Shown here one piece after another: positions 10,051-25,000 of a stretch of DNA of 64,000 nucleotides (within the stretch, counting starts at the first letter, position 1; every line of letters starts with the position of its first letter). The position numbers and the translations under genes were made by a program. A model generated the notes under the pieces. It was not told the origin of the DNA, made no database searches, and saw nothing but the letters and a program-made list of their open reading frames with translations. Source of the stretch: Chaunax sp. Z400 (Eukaryota > Chordata > Actinopteri > Lophiiformes > Chaunacidae). Location of the stretch: assembly GCA_037577475.1 (NCBI GenBank), contig CM075202.1, positions 23,776,229 through 23,840,228 of the forward strand, given 5' to 3'.

Positions 10051-13000
10051 TTTATGTTTGTGTGTGTTGGACCCACACTGTTTTTATGAAATAACATTTC
10101 CATCAGTATAATATATACTGATGGATATATTATACATAATAAATAATATAAAACTGCAATCTTTCTGTTATAATAGCTGTTTTCATGAATTTTCCTATTC
10201 TGAAACACATTTTTCTGATTATTCCGACATGAATGCACTACTTTGTGTACTTAGAGCCTGTGGAAATACTCACTAGGACTAATGCTAGTGTGAATGCTGA
10301 TTGGTCAGTTCAGGATTTACGACTGATTGTGACCGGACATCCTTCCTCGAAGTCTCCTGGAGTCTACAGATGTTTTTAAATGTAATCTAATGAATCTCTA
10401 AAGGAGGACCAGGAGCACCTTCGTTTCTGACAGACTGATGTAGATCTGGTTCATGTAGATCTGGTTCATGTAGCAGATATTCCACCGACTATTAATGCTG
10501 TGAAGTAGCTTGTGGTGCTACCAGAGAGTGCTACCAATGCTACTACTTAAATAATGGTATTTCACAACAATTGAAGCAGCAAAAAATATCTAATGGACTG
10601 ATATTTATTGCATCAACCCGTTATATCAAAAACATGATGAAAGCTGACAGAAAAACATTTTTTACTCTGTAAATGTTTAATTTTATGGCTTCTGCTCCAT
10701 AGAGTCCCATTCATTTTGGAGCGCCCCCTACATACGTGGAAGTTCTGTGAGTGGACTACCTCTGATAGAATGAACATTATTATTATTAGTAGCAGTAATA
10801 GTAGTAGTAGTAGTAGTTGTTGTTGAGTATGCAAGCATGAGCTCACTGCAAATACTCAACCATCCCAAAATGCATTGCGTCTTTTCAGGCTGATGGTGAC
10901 TGTGAGGCAAATAGTTCATGTACCACTCTGTAATTTATTGATCATTTCCTTATTTCATCACTTCAGTCACTTACCATGATCTAGGTGAGAAATCGATTGT
11001 GTCAATTTCAAATATCTGTAATTTCATTCATTTAGAGCATTTGTATTGTAGCTAGCTAACCAGCTGATCAACTAGCTGACAATAACCTCAAGCATTCTTT
11101 AATTTGCCTTAACATAATAATGGGAACCATCCAGAGAGGGAAGAGCTGAGGCTGCTTTAGATCGGAGCTCAACACATTCAGTGGTAGAAGGACATGGATG
11201 TATGAAGTATACTGGAATTTACTGCAGTCTGCGGTAATCATAATTATGTAGCACACACTGATTGAGTATGTAGTAGGCAGTATGCAGTACATACTGATGG
11301 AGTATGTAGTACACACTGATTGAGTGTGTAGTAGACAGTATGCAGTTCATCCTGATAGAGTATGTAGTAGGCAGTATGCGGTATATACTGATAGAGTATG
11401 TAGTAGGCAGTATGCAGTACATACTGATGGAGTATGCAGTTCATACTGATGGAGTATGTAGTAGGCAGTATGCAGTACATACTGATGGAGTATGCAGTTC
11501 ATACTGATAGAGTATGTAGTAGGCAGTAGGCAGTACATACTGATGGAGTATGTAGTAGGCAGTATGCAGTACATTCTGATGGAGTATGTAGTTCATACTG
11601 ATGGAGTATGTAGTAGGCAGTAGGCAGTACATACTGATGGAGTATGTAGTAGGCAGTATGCAGTACATTCTGATGGAGTATGTAGTATAGACAGTATGCA
11701 GTACATACTGATGGAGTATGCAGTTCATACTGATGGAGTATGTAGTAGGCAGTATGCAGTACATACTGATGGAGTATGTAGTTCATACTGATGGAGTATG
11801 TAGTAGGCAGTATGCAGTACATACTGATGGAGTATGTAGTAGGCAGTATGCAGTACATACTGATGGAGTATGTAGTAGGCAGTATGCAGTACATTCTGAT
11901 GGAGTATGTAGTATAGACAGTATGCAGTACATACTGATGGAGTATGCAGTTCATACTGATGGAGTATGTAGTAGGCAGTATGCAGTACATTCTGATGGAG
12001 TATGTAGTAGGCAGTATGCAGTACATTCTGATGGAGTATGTAGTAGGCAGTAGGCAGTACATACTGATGGAGTATGTAGTAGGCAGTATGCAGTACATTC
12101 TGATGGAGTATGCAGTAGGCAGTACATCCTGATAGAGTATGTAGTAGGCAGTATGCAGTACATACTGATGGAGTATGTAGTAGGCAGTATGCAGTACATA
12201 CTGATGGAGTATGCAGTAGGCAGTACATCCTGATAGAGTATGTAGTAGGCAGTATGCAGTACATACTGATGGAGTATGTAGTAGGCAGTATGCAGTACAT
12301 ACTGATGGAGTATGTAGTAGGCAGTATGCAGTACATACTGATGGAGTATGTAGTAGGCAGTATGCAGTACATACTGATGGAGTATGTAGTAGGCAGTATG
12401 CAGTATATACTGATGGAGTATGTAGTAGGCAGTATGCAGTACAGTACATCCTGATGGAGTATGCAGTTGGCAGTACACCCTGATAGAGTATGTTGTAAAC
12501 AATATGCAGTACATTCTGATGGAGGATGTATTAGGCAGTATGCAGTACATACTGATGGAGGATGTCGTACATAGTGATGGAGTGTGTAGTAGACAGTATG
12601 TACTACATACTCCATCACTATGCAGTACATCCTGATGGAGTATTACTACTTACTACAGTAGTGTTGAGGAGGTACTTCATTCAGCTGTAGCTGTACTGTA
12701 CATTCACTGTCTCTCCTTCATTGACTTTAGCTTTGCTTATCTTACATATATATTATGTATATATATAGATGTTATATGTAACATCACCTGTCAGCTTTGC
12801 TTATCTTACTTACAGATGTTACTACATACATTTGTACGCCTTGCTGCCGTAGTACAGCAATGGTTCCTCGGCAGCAAAAGAAGGGGGGCTATGTGGGGGC
12901 TGCGTTTGCTTGATAGCGTTTGCTTGATAGCGGTACATACTAGGTGGCAGCAGAGATCTTGAATCATGACTGAATGGGTGTAAATGTAATTGCACACATG

Positions 13001-16000
13001 TAAGTAATTAATTAAAACGTAAACATTGTTTGGGAAACATCCCCAGCAGACAGTCATTCCTTACGGTAATACACCTATACCACCATTAAACTCACACCAT
13101 GCCTAAGAGTTGTGAAGCCGGGTATTGTTGTTCACACAACCCCAAACAAGAAGGGAAGTATCGTTTTGTACTTCTCCACAGAGAAATCGTTCCCCAGACC
13201 AAAGAAATCGATATCTGGCAGGTGTGAACAAAAAACCTGTGAGGGTGGAAAATGCCTTTATAAATGTTTTTCAGGTACCTGATGTTTTTCAGACATCTGT
13301 ATTCCAGAAATACACTAAAGTAATGTATAAACTGGCCTACAAATCTTATAAAAGCTCACACACCGGTAACCAATCAAGCATGGACCTTTTTTTGCTCTGG
13401 TGAAAAGTTTGTTCATCACAGCGAACTTTAATGGGACGTGAAAGATTATAAGGAAACCTGAGTACTGTTCCCTTTGTAGCATGCAGCCAATGAGGTATTT
13501 GTTTATTTATATGTGTTTTACTTTGGGCATGCTATTGTTTGTTTATGCTATGCCAACATGATTTGTATTTTCTCGTTTACTGACTTCAGTTTTCACAGTG
13601 GATTTGGAGAGAAGAAGCTTTACAATAAACCAGTAACAAGAAAGCCGCTTGTGTCTTTGATTGATTGAATCTATTTGGTAAAAATTCTTATCTAAATACA
13701 AACAAATATAGATCAATACCAAGGATAACACATGAAGTATAAAATACTTATTTTCCACTGTGGTTACCAAGAGTTTCTTGGTAAATATATGCCATAGAAA
13801 ACGTTCTTTATGTTGATTTTAATAAAAATAAATAATAGAGATTTTATGCTGGGCGAGCTAGATTCTCTTTTAGAAGAGAGAGAGAGAGTTCATGCCACAA
13901 GACATTGCACCGATCAACATGTAAACATTACAACTAACATGATTAAGTTCAGCAGCAGTGAGAACATTTTCTTTAAATTTGTTTCACTGTTTGTTGCTAC
14001 ATTGTTGCTTTATCCACTTTGCTGGATTCTTGAAGACTTGTTACTTTATTTGACACCTGCACAATGTGATCAAACTGTTTATTTGCTGCGCTACACCTGC
14101 TCTGTTTGCAGCCCAACATGCAGGACGCGCCTGCGTCTCCATCCATCTGACTCTCTCTGTTTCTCCCATCTACACACACCTATGCTACAACAAGCACACT
14201 GGCTGAAGTCACTATGCACACCACACACACAGACTGCGCACTGAGTACAGAGGATTTAGAGCATTCTTGTAACACTACCCCCACTCTGGATGATAATTAC
14301 ACACTAATTTCAATCCAGCACGGTAACAAAATTAAAACACTGGAGTGGTAGGATAAAATGCAGTCTCTCAGTGACATAAAGAGTTTCCTCGTTGTGCGTA
14401 CTTCATATTTAAACAAAGCAATAGCTGTAGAGGAATTACACTCCGTATCGCCATGTTACAGCTAAATATGAATAATATCTTGTGTAATTCCTTTAAAGGT
14501 TTTGTTATGTTTAAATATGAAGTACGCACAGTGTGCTTGTCATAGCATAGGTGTGTGTAGATGGGAGAGACAGCGAGAGAGTCAGATGAATCGAGACGCA
14601 GAGTGAGTGCACGTCCCGAATGTTGAGCTATGAACGCAGGTGTAGCGCAGCAAATATACAGTTTGATCACATCGTGCAGGTGTCAAATAAAGTAACAAGT
14701 CTGCAAGAACCCAGCAAAGTGGCTAAAGCACCAATGAACAGTGACTGCATGGAGATGACAATAGGTCTATTATGTTCTGGCCACAACATACTAATGCACG
14801 GCCACGAGATACTAACTCGTTCCCACGAGATACTAACTCGTTCCCACGAGATACTAACTCGTTCCCACGAGATACTAACTCGTTCCCACGAGATACTAAT
14901 GCGTGGCCACGCATTATATTTTTTCCCCCCAATGCTACCAGAGGGGCTCCGTAGTTTTCCTTATACTTCTGTTTAATTGTTTATAATTTCATGATTTGAT
15001 TGATTTGTGTTTCAATGAACATTGTTCAACACTGTATGTGTGAATTGCTTCTGATTTGGGGCGAGGCAGAGCACAATAGCGGCAATCAGTAAATCACACC
15101 TTCCCCCCCATATTCCTCACATTCCACAGCCCCAATTGGGGAAAGTGGGAGCTTCCCTGAAATCTAAAACAGTTCCTAATCACCACACTACAGCAGCGAT
15201 TCCCAACATCAGAGAGAGGAGAGGATGTTCATGAGCCGGATCAATGAAGTGCTGCGAACACCGCGCCAGTTTGTTTGTGCTAGACTCTGTATCCTATAGG
15301 CCTGCAAACACTCGCCAGAAGCCTTCATATTTTATAATGAACACATTTTCTGTAAAGCGTCTTTCTGACTCTGAGTTTCATATTTTTTAAATGCTGGCTG
15401 TACATAAATCGTGCATATCATATAGTGCTAATTATTATCAACAATGAAAAAAAAACAGAATGTAAGATCCAACTAAAATGTCAATAACAAAATAGCTAAT
15501 AAAATGTAGCCTATAGGGACTCATTGATTCCAGTCGGGAGTCACTGGAATCAAAGTGAACATGCTTTATTTTTTACAGCAGTGGCACTAACAGGCTGTAC
15601 TTACATTGTACATGTACATACACACATTGTCACATCACATAACAATAATGGCCTCGGTAATCGCTCATTACTTAACACCCTCGCCGCGACTACTCTCCCC
15701 TCAACCCCCTTCAATTGATGGTGCTCTAATGTGATTCATTGAAATGCATGCAGTGTGTGACGTTTATAAGGAGTAGGCTACATATAGCCTACCGTGATTG
15801 CTCCTGCTGAGTATAGCCCATAAGCTTATAGATACTGGTATACTATTATATAAACTGGTCCTCTATTATAATTAGTTGCTTATAGTAATATATATGAAAT
15901 ATGAAAAGGAAATTAGAATAAACACCCATACAATGTTGGGTATTGAGAAACCAGAATTGTAAGCAAAGATAAGACGTTCTCCGATTTTGGCAGCTAAACT

Positions 16001-19000
16001 GGCTATGATGTGGAGGCATGACATCACTTGGGACAAAGGATTTCATTGGTCAAACGTGTATTTCTGCAGAAGAAAATACAGAAATCCAGCTGTTTACAAT
16101 GTTAGATACTTACTTTTGCTTTCTGATCCCAGAAATGTAATTAACAAGTAATTATTATGGACAATAGGCACGTCTCTCTCTCCCTCTCGCTCAGACACAC
16201 ACACACACAGAGGGACAGAGCAATAGAAAGGCTGCAGTCTTGTGCCACATGTGTCACCTAGTGGTTGTTGGTGCACACTGCAACTACTGCTGCAAAAACA
16301 ATTACCCCTCTCTCCCCCGACCACTCTGTTACCGAGGTGCGGCAGCATTATTGCTGCAGCAGTGCGTGCAAATGAATCCAGTGACATTTGTATATATTAT
16401 ATATATAGATGTTATATCTAGCATCACCTGTCAGCTTTGCTTATCTTACACATATATTGTATATATAGATGTTATATCTAACATCACCTGTCAGCTTTGG
16501 ACTCTGACCTCGTCCTCACACCTAACCAGCACAAATTAAACCTCCTCTATTTGATGACACTTTGTCCCAGGTTCCCCCCCATTTTACTTGAAGATGTTTT
16601 ATTACAAAAAGTGTATGAAACAATGTCATCATTTTAAAACCACTGGGCTCAGAAATGTAAGGTGAGTATGTGAGGATGGGCTGTGAGTAGGCTCAAATGT
16701 GCAAGAAAATAGAATCTGTAATAAATAAATAAATACTTTTATGAACAATGCATGAAAAATAATTCATGAGACAAAATATATAGTACTTATATAGTAACAC
16801 TTGAAGTCTTGTGTTTTGATACATAAGAATAGACCATATTTATGCCGGAGTTTCGATTTCCCTTGAGCATAGTGTTACGGGCCAGGCCTGGCCCTTTAAG
16901 AAGGTGGCCTTATGGATATTGGGTGCAGGAGACGTGGGGGAACATGGGAGTTGTAGTTTTTAAGCTGCATTGATGTGTGTATGGCTGTAGCCTCATTAGA
17001 GTGCTGCTCAGAGAAAACCTCAGTCCTGTTCAGATTTTATTTTGTCGACACATTGAGCCACTGAGGAGTAAGGCTGAGCATTAACTGTTGTTAAAAATTA
17101 AGTGACTGTTCTCTGCTTCTGAGTTGATCTGGACTCTGTTTTTGTTACCAACCAACGAGCCAGAGTTAAGCTAACCTAGCTAGCATGATACTGGGGGTCT
17201 CCTTACTACGGTTCAGGGCTGAGAAGCCGGAGAAGTAACAATATTCTGTGCACCGGACACATCACTGAAAACTGGTCTAAGGCAGCTGATCACATGGTCC
17301 CATACTGAGAGACATTTACTGTCTCCATTGTAAAGTTACTAAGCTTTTATTTACAGAAAGAACAGAACAGTTAAAGAAGATATGTGGTGTGAATTGCATT
17401 GTCTTTGTTAAACAAGGGAAGTGTCACTATATTAGATGGTCTGTATGGAGACGAGACTGTTGAAAATATGGAGGCTGTTACCTGACATTCAAATTCAAGT
17501 GGCTACAAGTGATGAGTAACCTTAAACAGGGGTTCCTAAAGTGGGGGTTGTCACACCAATGGTGGGGTCAGGAGATGATTTCCAGAAATCAAATAAAATT
17601 TAAAAATGATTAGAAATAGTATATTTTAACCATAATCCTTAAAAAAGATAAATAATAGTTCATTTTAAAAGAAAACCATGCAAATAAAAATATGTGTGTT
17701 TGTATAAGCGGATTAAAGCGTGTGCTTAATGTTTGTATGCTTCAACCACCTCTGGGGGTCGCAAGTCTCTGGTACTGATATTGTGGGGGTTGGGATGTGA
17801 AGATTTTGGGAACCCCTGAAACATGTCTGCTTCATGCAGCTAAAGGTGAGCACCAAGCAACATCTTCAGGTGCTCCTGTGAGAACCAGACCAAAAATTTT
17901 ATGTGTACCCCTTTTTGAGTAAAGCACATAAAAAACATAATTCATGTACAAACCCTTCTTTACTTACTAACAATAAGGTTGAGGGAAGACTCTTCATGGC
18001 TTAGTAGTGTTAGAATAGAGAAATGCAGAGTACGGCTTTAATAAAGGTGTAACGATGACTAAAGGAACCTAAGCTGCCTCTTAATACGGCATAGTTAATG
18101 GGTAAGATGTGTTTTTAATATTTTTATTTCGTCATCATATCAGCATTAATCAATCCTCATAGGAGCATACCTCTTCTTTTGTCTTTTTGGACAGCACCCT
18201 CAGCCAATCACCAATCATGTTCAGTACAGCAGCAAAGTAGGCCAGACCACCCAGGATCCAGAACCACACTAGTGGTCTGTACCACTTCCGGTAATCGATC
18301 CTCCGGTCTCCCCCTGTTGACAAACAAATGAATGAATGAAGAAACGAGACAAAGTGGGTGAGAACACACCATGTGTCCCTATTTTAACCAATCATTGCCA
18401 TATTTTTTTTACTAATTTAGCCATGTTTGTTACTGTTTTAGCTACAGTTCACCATCAATCAGTAACCTGCTAACACATACTATCCTCGGTTTGCTTGTTT
18501 TGCATTTAGTTTGATTAAAGTTAACATTCCATCAATATTTCTCGTCAAGATAAAACACATCCAAGTATTGTTAAGTTTAGTTAGCATTTATCAGTTCAGT
18601 TCCATCCTCACTGTTTTCCAGAGACAAAAGGAGGCGGCACCAAACCACTTCCTCTATCTATACACTGGGTGACATTCTTAGTGATGTCACTGGGTCAGTC
18701 CAAGTTTGGGGAGGAAGTTGAATTAGTGTATTTAAGTTATGGTTGATTATGATCTCTTTATGTATGATAGCCAATTTAAGTTAATATGGTAAGATGTGTG
18801 AAAGTGTTTCTACTCTGTTGGGGTTAAGAGTGATTAACTTCATTTCTTACCTGTGTTCAGGAGAGGTAAGGTATTTGCCTTAATGGGTCAGCTTAAGGTA
18901 GAGTGACTCCTGCTGATGGAGGAGTCTATTTAGGCAGTAGATTTTGGCTGTTGGGGGGGTAGCTATGTGAAATTGATGTCAAGTTAATTTGAAATAAAAT

Positions 19001-22000
19001 AAAAAAACATCCCCCGCCACACACTCCCTGGCTCCTATACCACACAACACCTCAGTGCAGCCCCCGTCCCCTCTCACCCCGGCCCTCTCCTCTTCTCTAC
19101 CACTCCTCCCTGATGCTGATCCTGATCCTGTCACACCTCACCACCCCCAGTCAGAATCCCAGACCCAATGTCTCCATCTCAACTATAAGTAGTCACACTG
19201 CAAGAAATTTCCTGCACACATTTCCTTCGCACACGATTTCCTTCACACAGAGGTCAAATAAACCTAAAGAAGCTAAAGGCTAGTAAAGCAGCAGGCCCAG
19301 ATAGAATTAAAGCCAAGGTCCTAAAAACTATGTGCCAAGCAGCTGTGTGGGATCCTACAGTACATCTTTAATATGAGCCTGAGGTTGGGTCGCATTCTGG
19401 TGTTGTGGAAGATCTGTTGCCTGGTCCTGGTCACATACCACATTAGCTGGATTTAAATGGACTTTATTCTGATTAAAATCGGTTTAAAAGCTCAATCAGA
19501 ATGAAAATGCTCCATATAAACACCTCATTAAAATAAAAACGCCCCAGAGGGGTAGTATAAACCTTTAGTTAAACCAATCAGAAGAACAACCGTTCCATGT
19601 AAACGGTGGAACAGAATATCTAGTGGTAGAGTGCTGTCTGCTGCTCAGAGTCGGGACGTATTTACAAGATTGCAGCCTTAAAGCAGAAGTAGACAACAGC
19701 AGAGAGTTTCTTTTCTTGTGCTGCCGTCTCTCTTTCATTACTTCCAGTATGAGTAAGTCTATGTTATTATCATGCTGCAGCTTTATTAAAAGAACCACAA
19801 TAACAGCAACAATTACACCAATCACATGATCAACATCCATCTTCTGGTAAAACGCGTGAAACATACGTCACTTCCATCACTTCTGCACATGTTACACAGC
19901 TGTTCTGATTAAATGTAGTGGAGCATGTAAACACCAGATCATATTAGATCACAACTCATATAAACACCAGATCATATTAGATCACAACTCATGTAAACAC
20001 CAGATCCTATTAGATCACAACTCATGTAAACACCAGATCTATTAGATCACAACTCATGTTAACAGTTGAGATGAAACCTTCAATCAGAATGATTTCAATC
20101 AGAGTGAAGAAAAGTGTCGATGTAAACCCAGCTAGTGTTATAGTGGGATGTGTGAGAAGGGGAGAGGAGGGGGAGTATAGGAGTGTCATATGAGCTTTTG
20201 TTGACTGGTGTGAAAATAACCACCTGTTACTGTACATTGGGAAAACAAAGGAGCTGGTGGTTTACTTCAGAAAGTGGAAGTCACCATGAACAATAAATTC
20301 ACATCATACTTACAAGAAGGGCCTGAGCCGACTTTACTTTCTTAGGAAGCTCAGGTCCTTAATGTTTCTAACAATACTCTGAACATTTCCTACCAGTCAC
20401 TGGTAGCCAGTGCTCTGTTTTATGCTGTAGTGTGCTGGGGAAACGGTGTGAAATATGCTAATGCCCATAGGATTGATAAACTTCTTAAGAAGGCAGGGTC
20501 AGTCCTAGGGGTCAGCCTGGTCCCCCTGAAAGAGGTGGCTGAGAGGAGGATACTGTATATATATTTCTACCTCTGCATATAACTTCATAGAGCTAGTCAG
20601 CTATTTATTGCAACTTTGTCACTTTAACCTACTCACAGAATATTTTACTGACAGAGTAGGTCTTTGCCTGGCCATAGCTTCTCCTTTGTTGCTATATTCT
20701 ATTCTATCGTGTATTGATTTGTGTTCTCTGCTGCTGTAACAAAAAAATTTCCCCTGTGGGATGAATAAATATCATCTTATCTTATCTTAATTTAAGTTAA
20801 TATGATCTGATTATCACAGGCTATAGTGGCAACTCCCACTTCCATACGTAGTAGCTGGACACAATGGCACACAGGCCATGGACAACGGAAGATTTAAAGA
20901 CTACGATTTTTGAACTGCCAGATCCAATCTGCAAACTGGCAAATGTTCAACGCCAAACTTCTTGCATTTTGCCAGGAGTTCCGTCCAACATTTTTTGAAC
21001 TAAAAAGACTCTTTCTTGGGTTTAAAAATGGGAACCCAATTCACTAAGATTTCTGGAATTTTTGGTGGTGAGGGCATTCGCCTCAGGCACATTGACTGGG
21101 ACAATCAAGCAAATGATAATTATCGTGTGGCTATTGCACGGCTTCAGGACCGCATGAATGAAGCGTTTCCAGTGAAAATGGACATGAACAAAGTAAGCAG
21201 ACTGTCAGATTACTTGGTTCGGCTGAGCCACATTTATGAGACCAACTGCAGTATCCACAAACCCGAGGATATGAACTGAGGAGAGACAACCGCTTATGAG
21301 ATACATCTGAGGAATATTTTCATGCAGGGTATGTAGCCTGAGATTGCAGCTAAAGTGAGACATTTGTTAATTGGGTGAGAAATCGCAAAACTTCACCAAG
21401 TGGAAACCCGTGCAGACCACTGTGAGAAACTCCTCAAAGAACAAGAAAAGAAGAGAATAACTTAACAACAGGATGCCTTCCATCTTGCCACCCTGACCAT
21501 GTTCCAGTCTGCAGGACACAATGAACATCAGCACAGCAGAGGTCGTGGCTGTGGCTGTGGATACAGCAGGGGCAGGGGTGACTTTGGAGGGGGCCGTGGT
21601 GGCTAAAAATGCCACCAATACGATCCGGATGAATGCTTTGAATGTGGACAAAAAGGACATTGGGACAAAGACTGTCCGCAAATGAAGATTATATGACTCG
21701 CAGCGGTGCCTCTGACAGGAAGGGAGGAGGTTCATGCAGACACAGCTGTGTCAGATGAGCAACCTACACATCAGAAGGACCACACCAACACAAACACACA
21801 CTCAGGAACACACTTACCAAGATTTTGTAAAAATTCAAAATGCTATCTCTCACTTAGAAGACAAACATAACACAAAGCTTGAAGGCACATAGGTAAAATA
21901 TAGTAATGATCCGTATCTCAGTTTGCCTACAATTTGCTCACAGTCGAGGGACAGCAAGTGAGATTTCTTTTTGATTCAGGTGCCACAATGTCAGTTATAA

Positions 22001-25000
22001 GAACTTCAAATTTGACCCCAAAACCTAAAATGAGTAAACGTTATGGCTCGATTGGAGCCTCGGGACAACCAGTCAAAGAGCGTCTCACTGCCCCTTTAAG
22101 TTGCTATGATGAACACCAAGGACCAGTTAAAATTTCGTTCTTATTATCAGACTGTTGTTATATAAACTTGATAGGAAGAGATGTGATGCAATCTTTAGGC
22201 ATCTGTCCACTCCTGATGGCATTAAAATAAAGAGACTTTTTGAGCTTGAAACACCAACATCACACAGTTCACAGCACTTCTGCTCTCAGTTCTGTAAATA
22301 GCACATTCACACAGAAGGCCTTGTAGTTCACATCTCACACAGAAACTGATTACATGACAGAAGAAGATTTACATTGCACAGTACATGTTCATGATGGACC
22401 AGATGCAAAGTTTGAGAAAAGATGGTACACAGAGAGTTTTGTTTCACTTATTGTCCAGTACCTTCAGTGCAAGCAAAATACGGAGTCAAATTCCTTGCAT
22501 GTGTACACATACTTGGCCAATAAAGCTGATTCTGATTCTGACTCTGATTCAGCATTACAGACGACACCGACTTTGGGGTTACCCAACCCTGACAGACCAC
22601 TTGTACAGACTGTTGACGAAAAGGATGGCTGTATGATATCTGTATTGCTGCAGGAACATGGAGGCAAACTAAGACCTGCACATTTGTCTACACAAGCTGC
22701 TGAATGGGTAGCTCTTGCATGTAAGCTTGCTAAAGATAAAACTGTGAACATCTACACTGACAGCAGATATGCTTTTGGGGTACTACATGATTTTGGCCCA
22801 CTTTGGAAACACAGAAAGTTTTTAACATCCACAGGAAAACCCATAGCACACCATACTCTTGTTGCTGGGTTATTGGATGCTGTGCTTCTTCCCAAACAGA
22901 CTGCTGTCTGTAAATGTGACGCACACACACACACAGCTCTCCAAATGATCGAGCAGACAAAGACGCCAAGCTCGCAGCCAATCAAATGCTGCATGCCTCA
23001 GCACACACTCCCACAGTAGAACTCTCCTGTCTGCAAAGCAAAGCCACACAGGCTGAAAAGCAGACATGGGAAATAGATGGCTCTGTCCTCACACAAGGGG
23101 TGTGGTACGGGCCCACAGGAAAGCCTTGTTTACCTTGTTATTTGCACTAAGTACAATGTTGGGAGGGGCATACAAACACCACAGGCAGCCCATCCTCCCC
23201 TTGACAGCCCCTTTGACCATCTACAAATTGATTTTGTTGAACTATCACAGCGTAAAGGTCCATCCATCCATTTTCTTCCGCTTATCCGGGTCCGGGTCAT
23301 GGGGGCAGCAGTCTCAGCAGAGAAGAACAAACCTCCCTCTCCCTAGCCACCTCCTCCAGCTCTTCTGGGGGTACACCAAGGTGTTCCCAAGCCAGCCGAG
23401 AGATATAATCCCTCCAGCGTGTCCTGGGTCTACCCCAGGGTCTCCTCCCAGTGGGACATGCCCAAAATACCTCCCCAGGGAGGCGTCCGGGGGGCATCCT
23501 TACCAAATGCCTGAACCATCTCAGCTGACTCCTCTCAATGTGGAGGAGCAGCAGCTCCACTCTGAGCCCCTCCCGAATAACTGAGCTCCTCACCCTACCT
23601 CTAAGGGTGAGCCCAGACACCCTACGGAGGAAGCTCATTTCGGCCGCTTGTATCCGCGATCTTGTTCTTTCAGTCATTACCCAAAGCTCATGAAGATAGG
23701 TGAGGGTAGGAACGTAGATTGACCAGTAAATCGAGAGCTTTGCCTTGTGGCTTAGCTCCCTTTTCACCACAACAGACCAATACAGAATCCGCAACACTGA
23801 CGCTGCCCCGATCCATCTATCAATCTCCCGTTCCATTCTTCCCTCACTCGTGAACAAGACCCCGAGATACTTGAACTCCTCCACTTGGGGCAGCAACTCA
23901 TCCCTGACCTGGAGTGAGCAATCCACCCTTTTCCGACTGAGAACCATGGCCTCAGACTTGGCGGTGCTGATTCTCATCCCAGCCGTTTCACACTCAGCTG
24001 CAAACTGTCCCAATTACAGCTGGAGGTCAAGGCATGATGGAGCAAACAGGACCACATCATCTGCAAAAAGCAGAGAAGCGATCCTGAGTCCACCAAACCG
24101 GACACCCTCCGTCACCTGGCTGCGCCTAGAAATTCTGTCCATAAAGATTATGAACAGAATCGGTGACAAAGGGCAGCCCTGACGGAGTCCAGCTCTCACC
24201 GGAAACAAGTCTGACTTATGCTGGCAATGCGAACCAAACTCTCGCTCCGGTCATACAGGGACCGAATGGCCCGTAACAACGGGCCCGATACCCCATATTC
24301 CCGGAGCACCCCCCACAGAGCACAACGAGGGACACGGTCGTATGCCTTTTCAAAGTCCACAAAGCACATGTAGACTGGTTTGGCAAACTCCCATGCACCC
24401 TCCAGCACTCTAGCGAGATTGAAGAGCTGATCCAACGTTCTACGACCAGGACGGAAACCGCATTGTTCCTCCTGAATCCGAGATTCGACAAACGGACGGA
24501 CTCTCCTCTCCAGTACCTTGGCATAGACATTCCCAGGGAGGCTGAGAAGTGTGATCCCCCGATAGTTGGAACACACCCTCCGGTCCCCCTTCTTAAAAAG
24601 GGGGACCACCACCTCAGTCTGCCAATCCCGATGCACTGTCCCCAACTTCCATGCGATGTTGCAGAGGCGTGTCAACCAAGACCGTCCTACAACATCCAGA
24701 GCCTTACGGTACTCAGGGCGAATTTCATCCAGCCCTTGGGCCTTGCCAGAGAGGAGTTTATTAACTACCTCAGTGATCTCAGCCCCTGTGATGGACGAGT
24801 CCCCCTCTGAGTCCCCCGTCTCTGCCTCCTCCATGGAGGACGTGTAAGTGGGATTGAGGAGACCCTCAAAGTACTCCTTCCACCGCCCGACTATATCCCC
24901 AGTTGAGGTCAGCAGCAAACCATCCCCACTGTACACAGTGCGAACAAAGCACTGCTTCCCCCTCCTGAGTCGTCTGACGGTTTGCCAGAATCTCTTTGAG

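Noticed and set aside
11499..12630. Long open frames of 199-316 codons on the minus strand and 111 codons on the plus strand
   Set aside because: They are translations of the 36-bp minisatellite; sequence is purely periodic in every frame, with no splice sites or domains.
14789..14916. CRISPR-like array
   Set aside because: The 21-bp units are contiguous with no unique spacers, and the context is a vertebrate intron.
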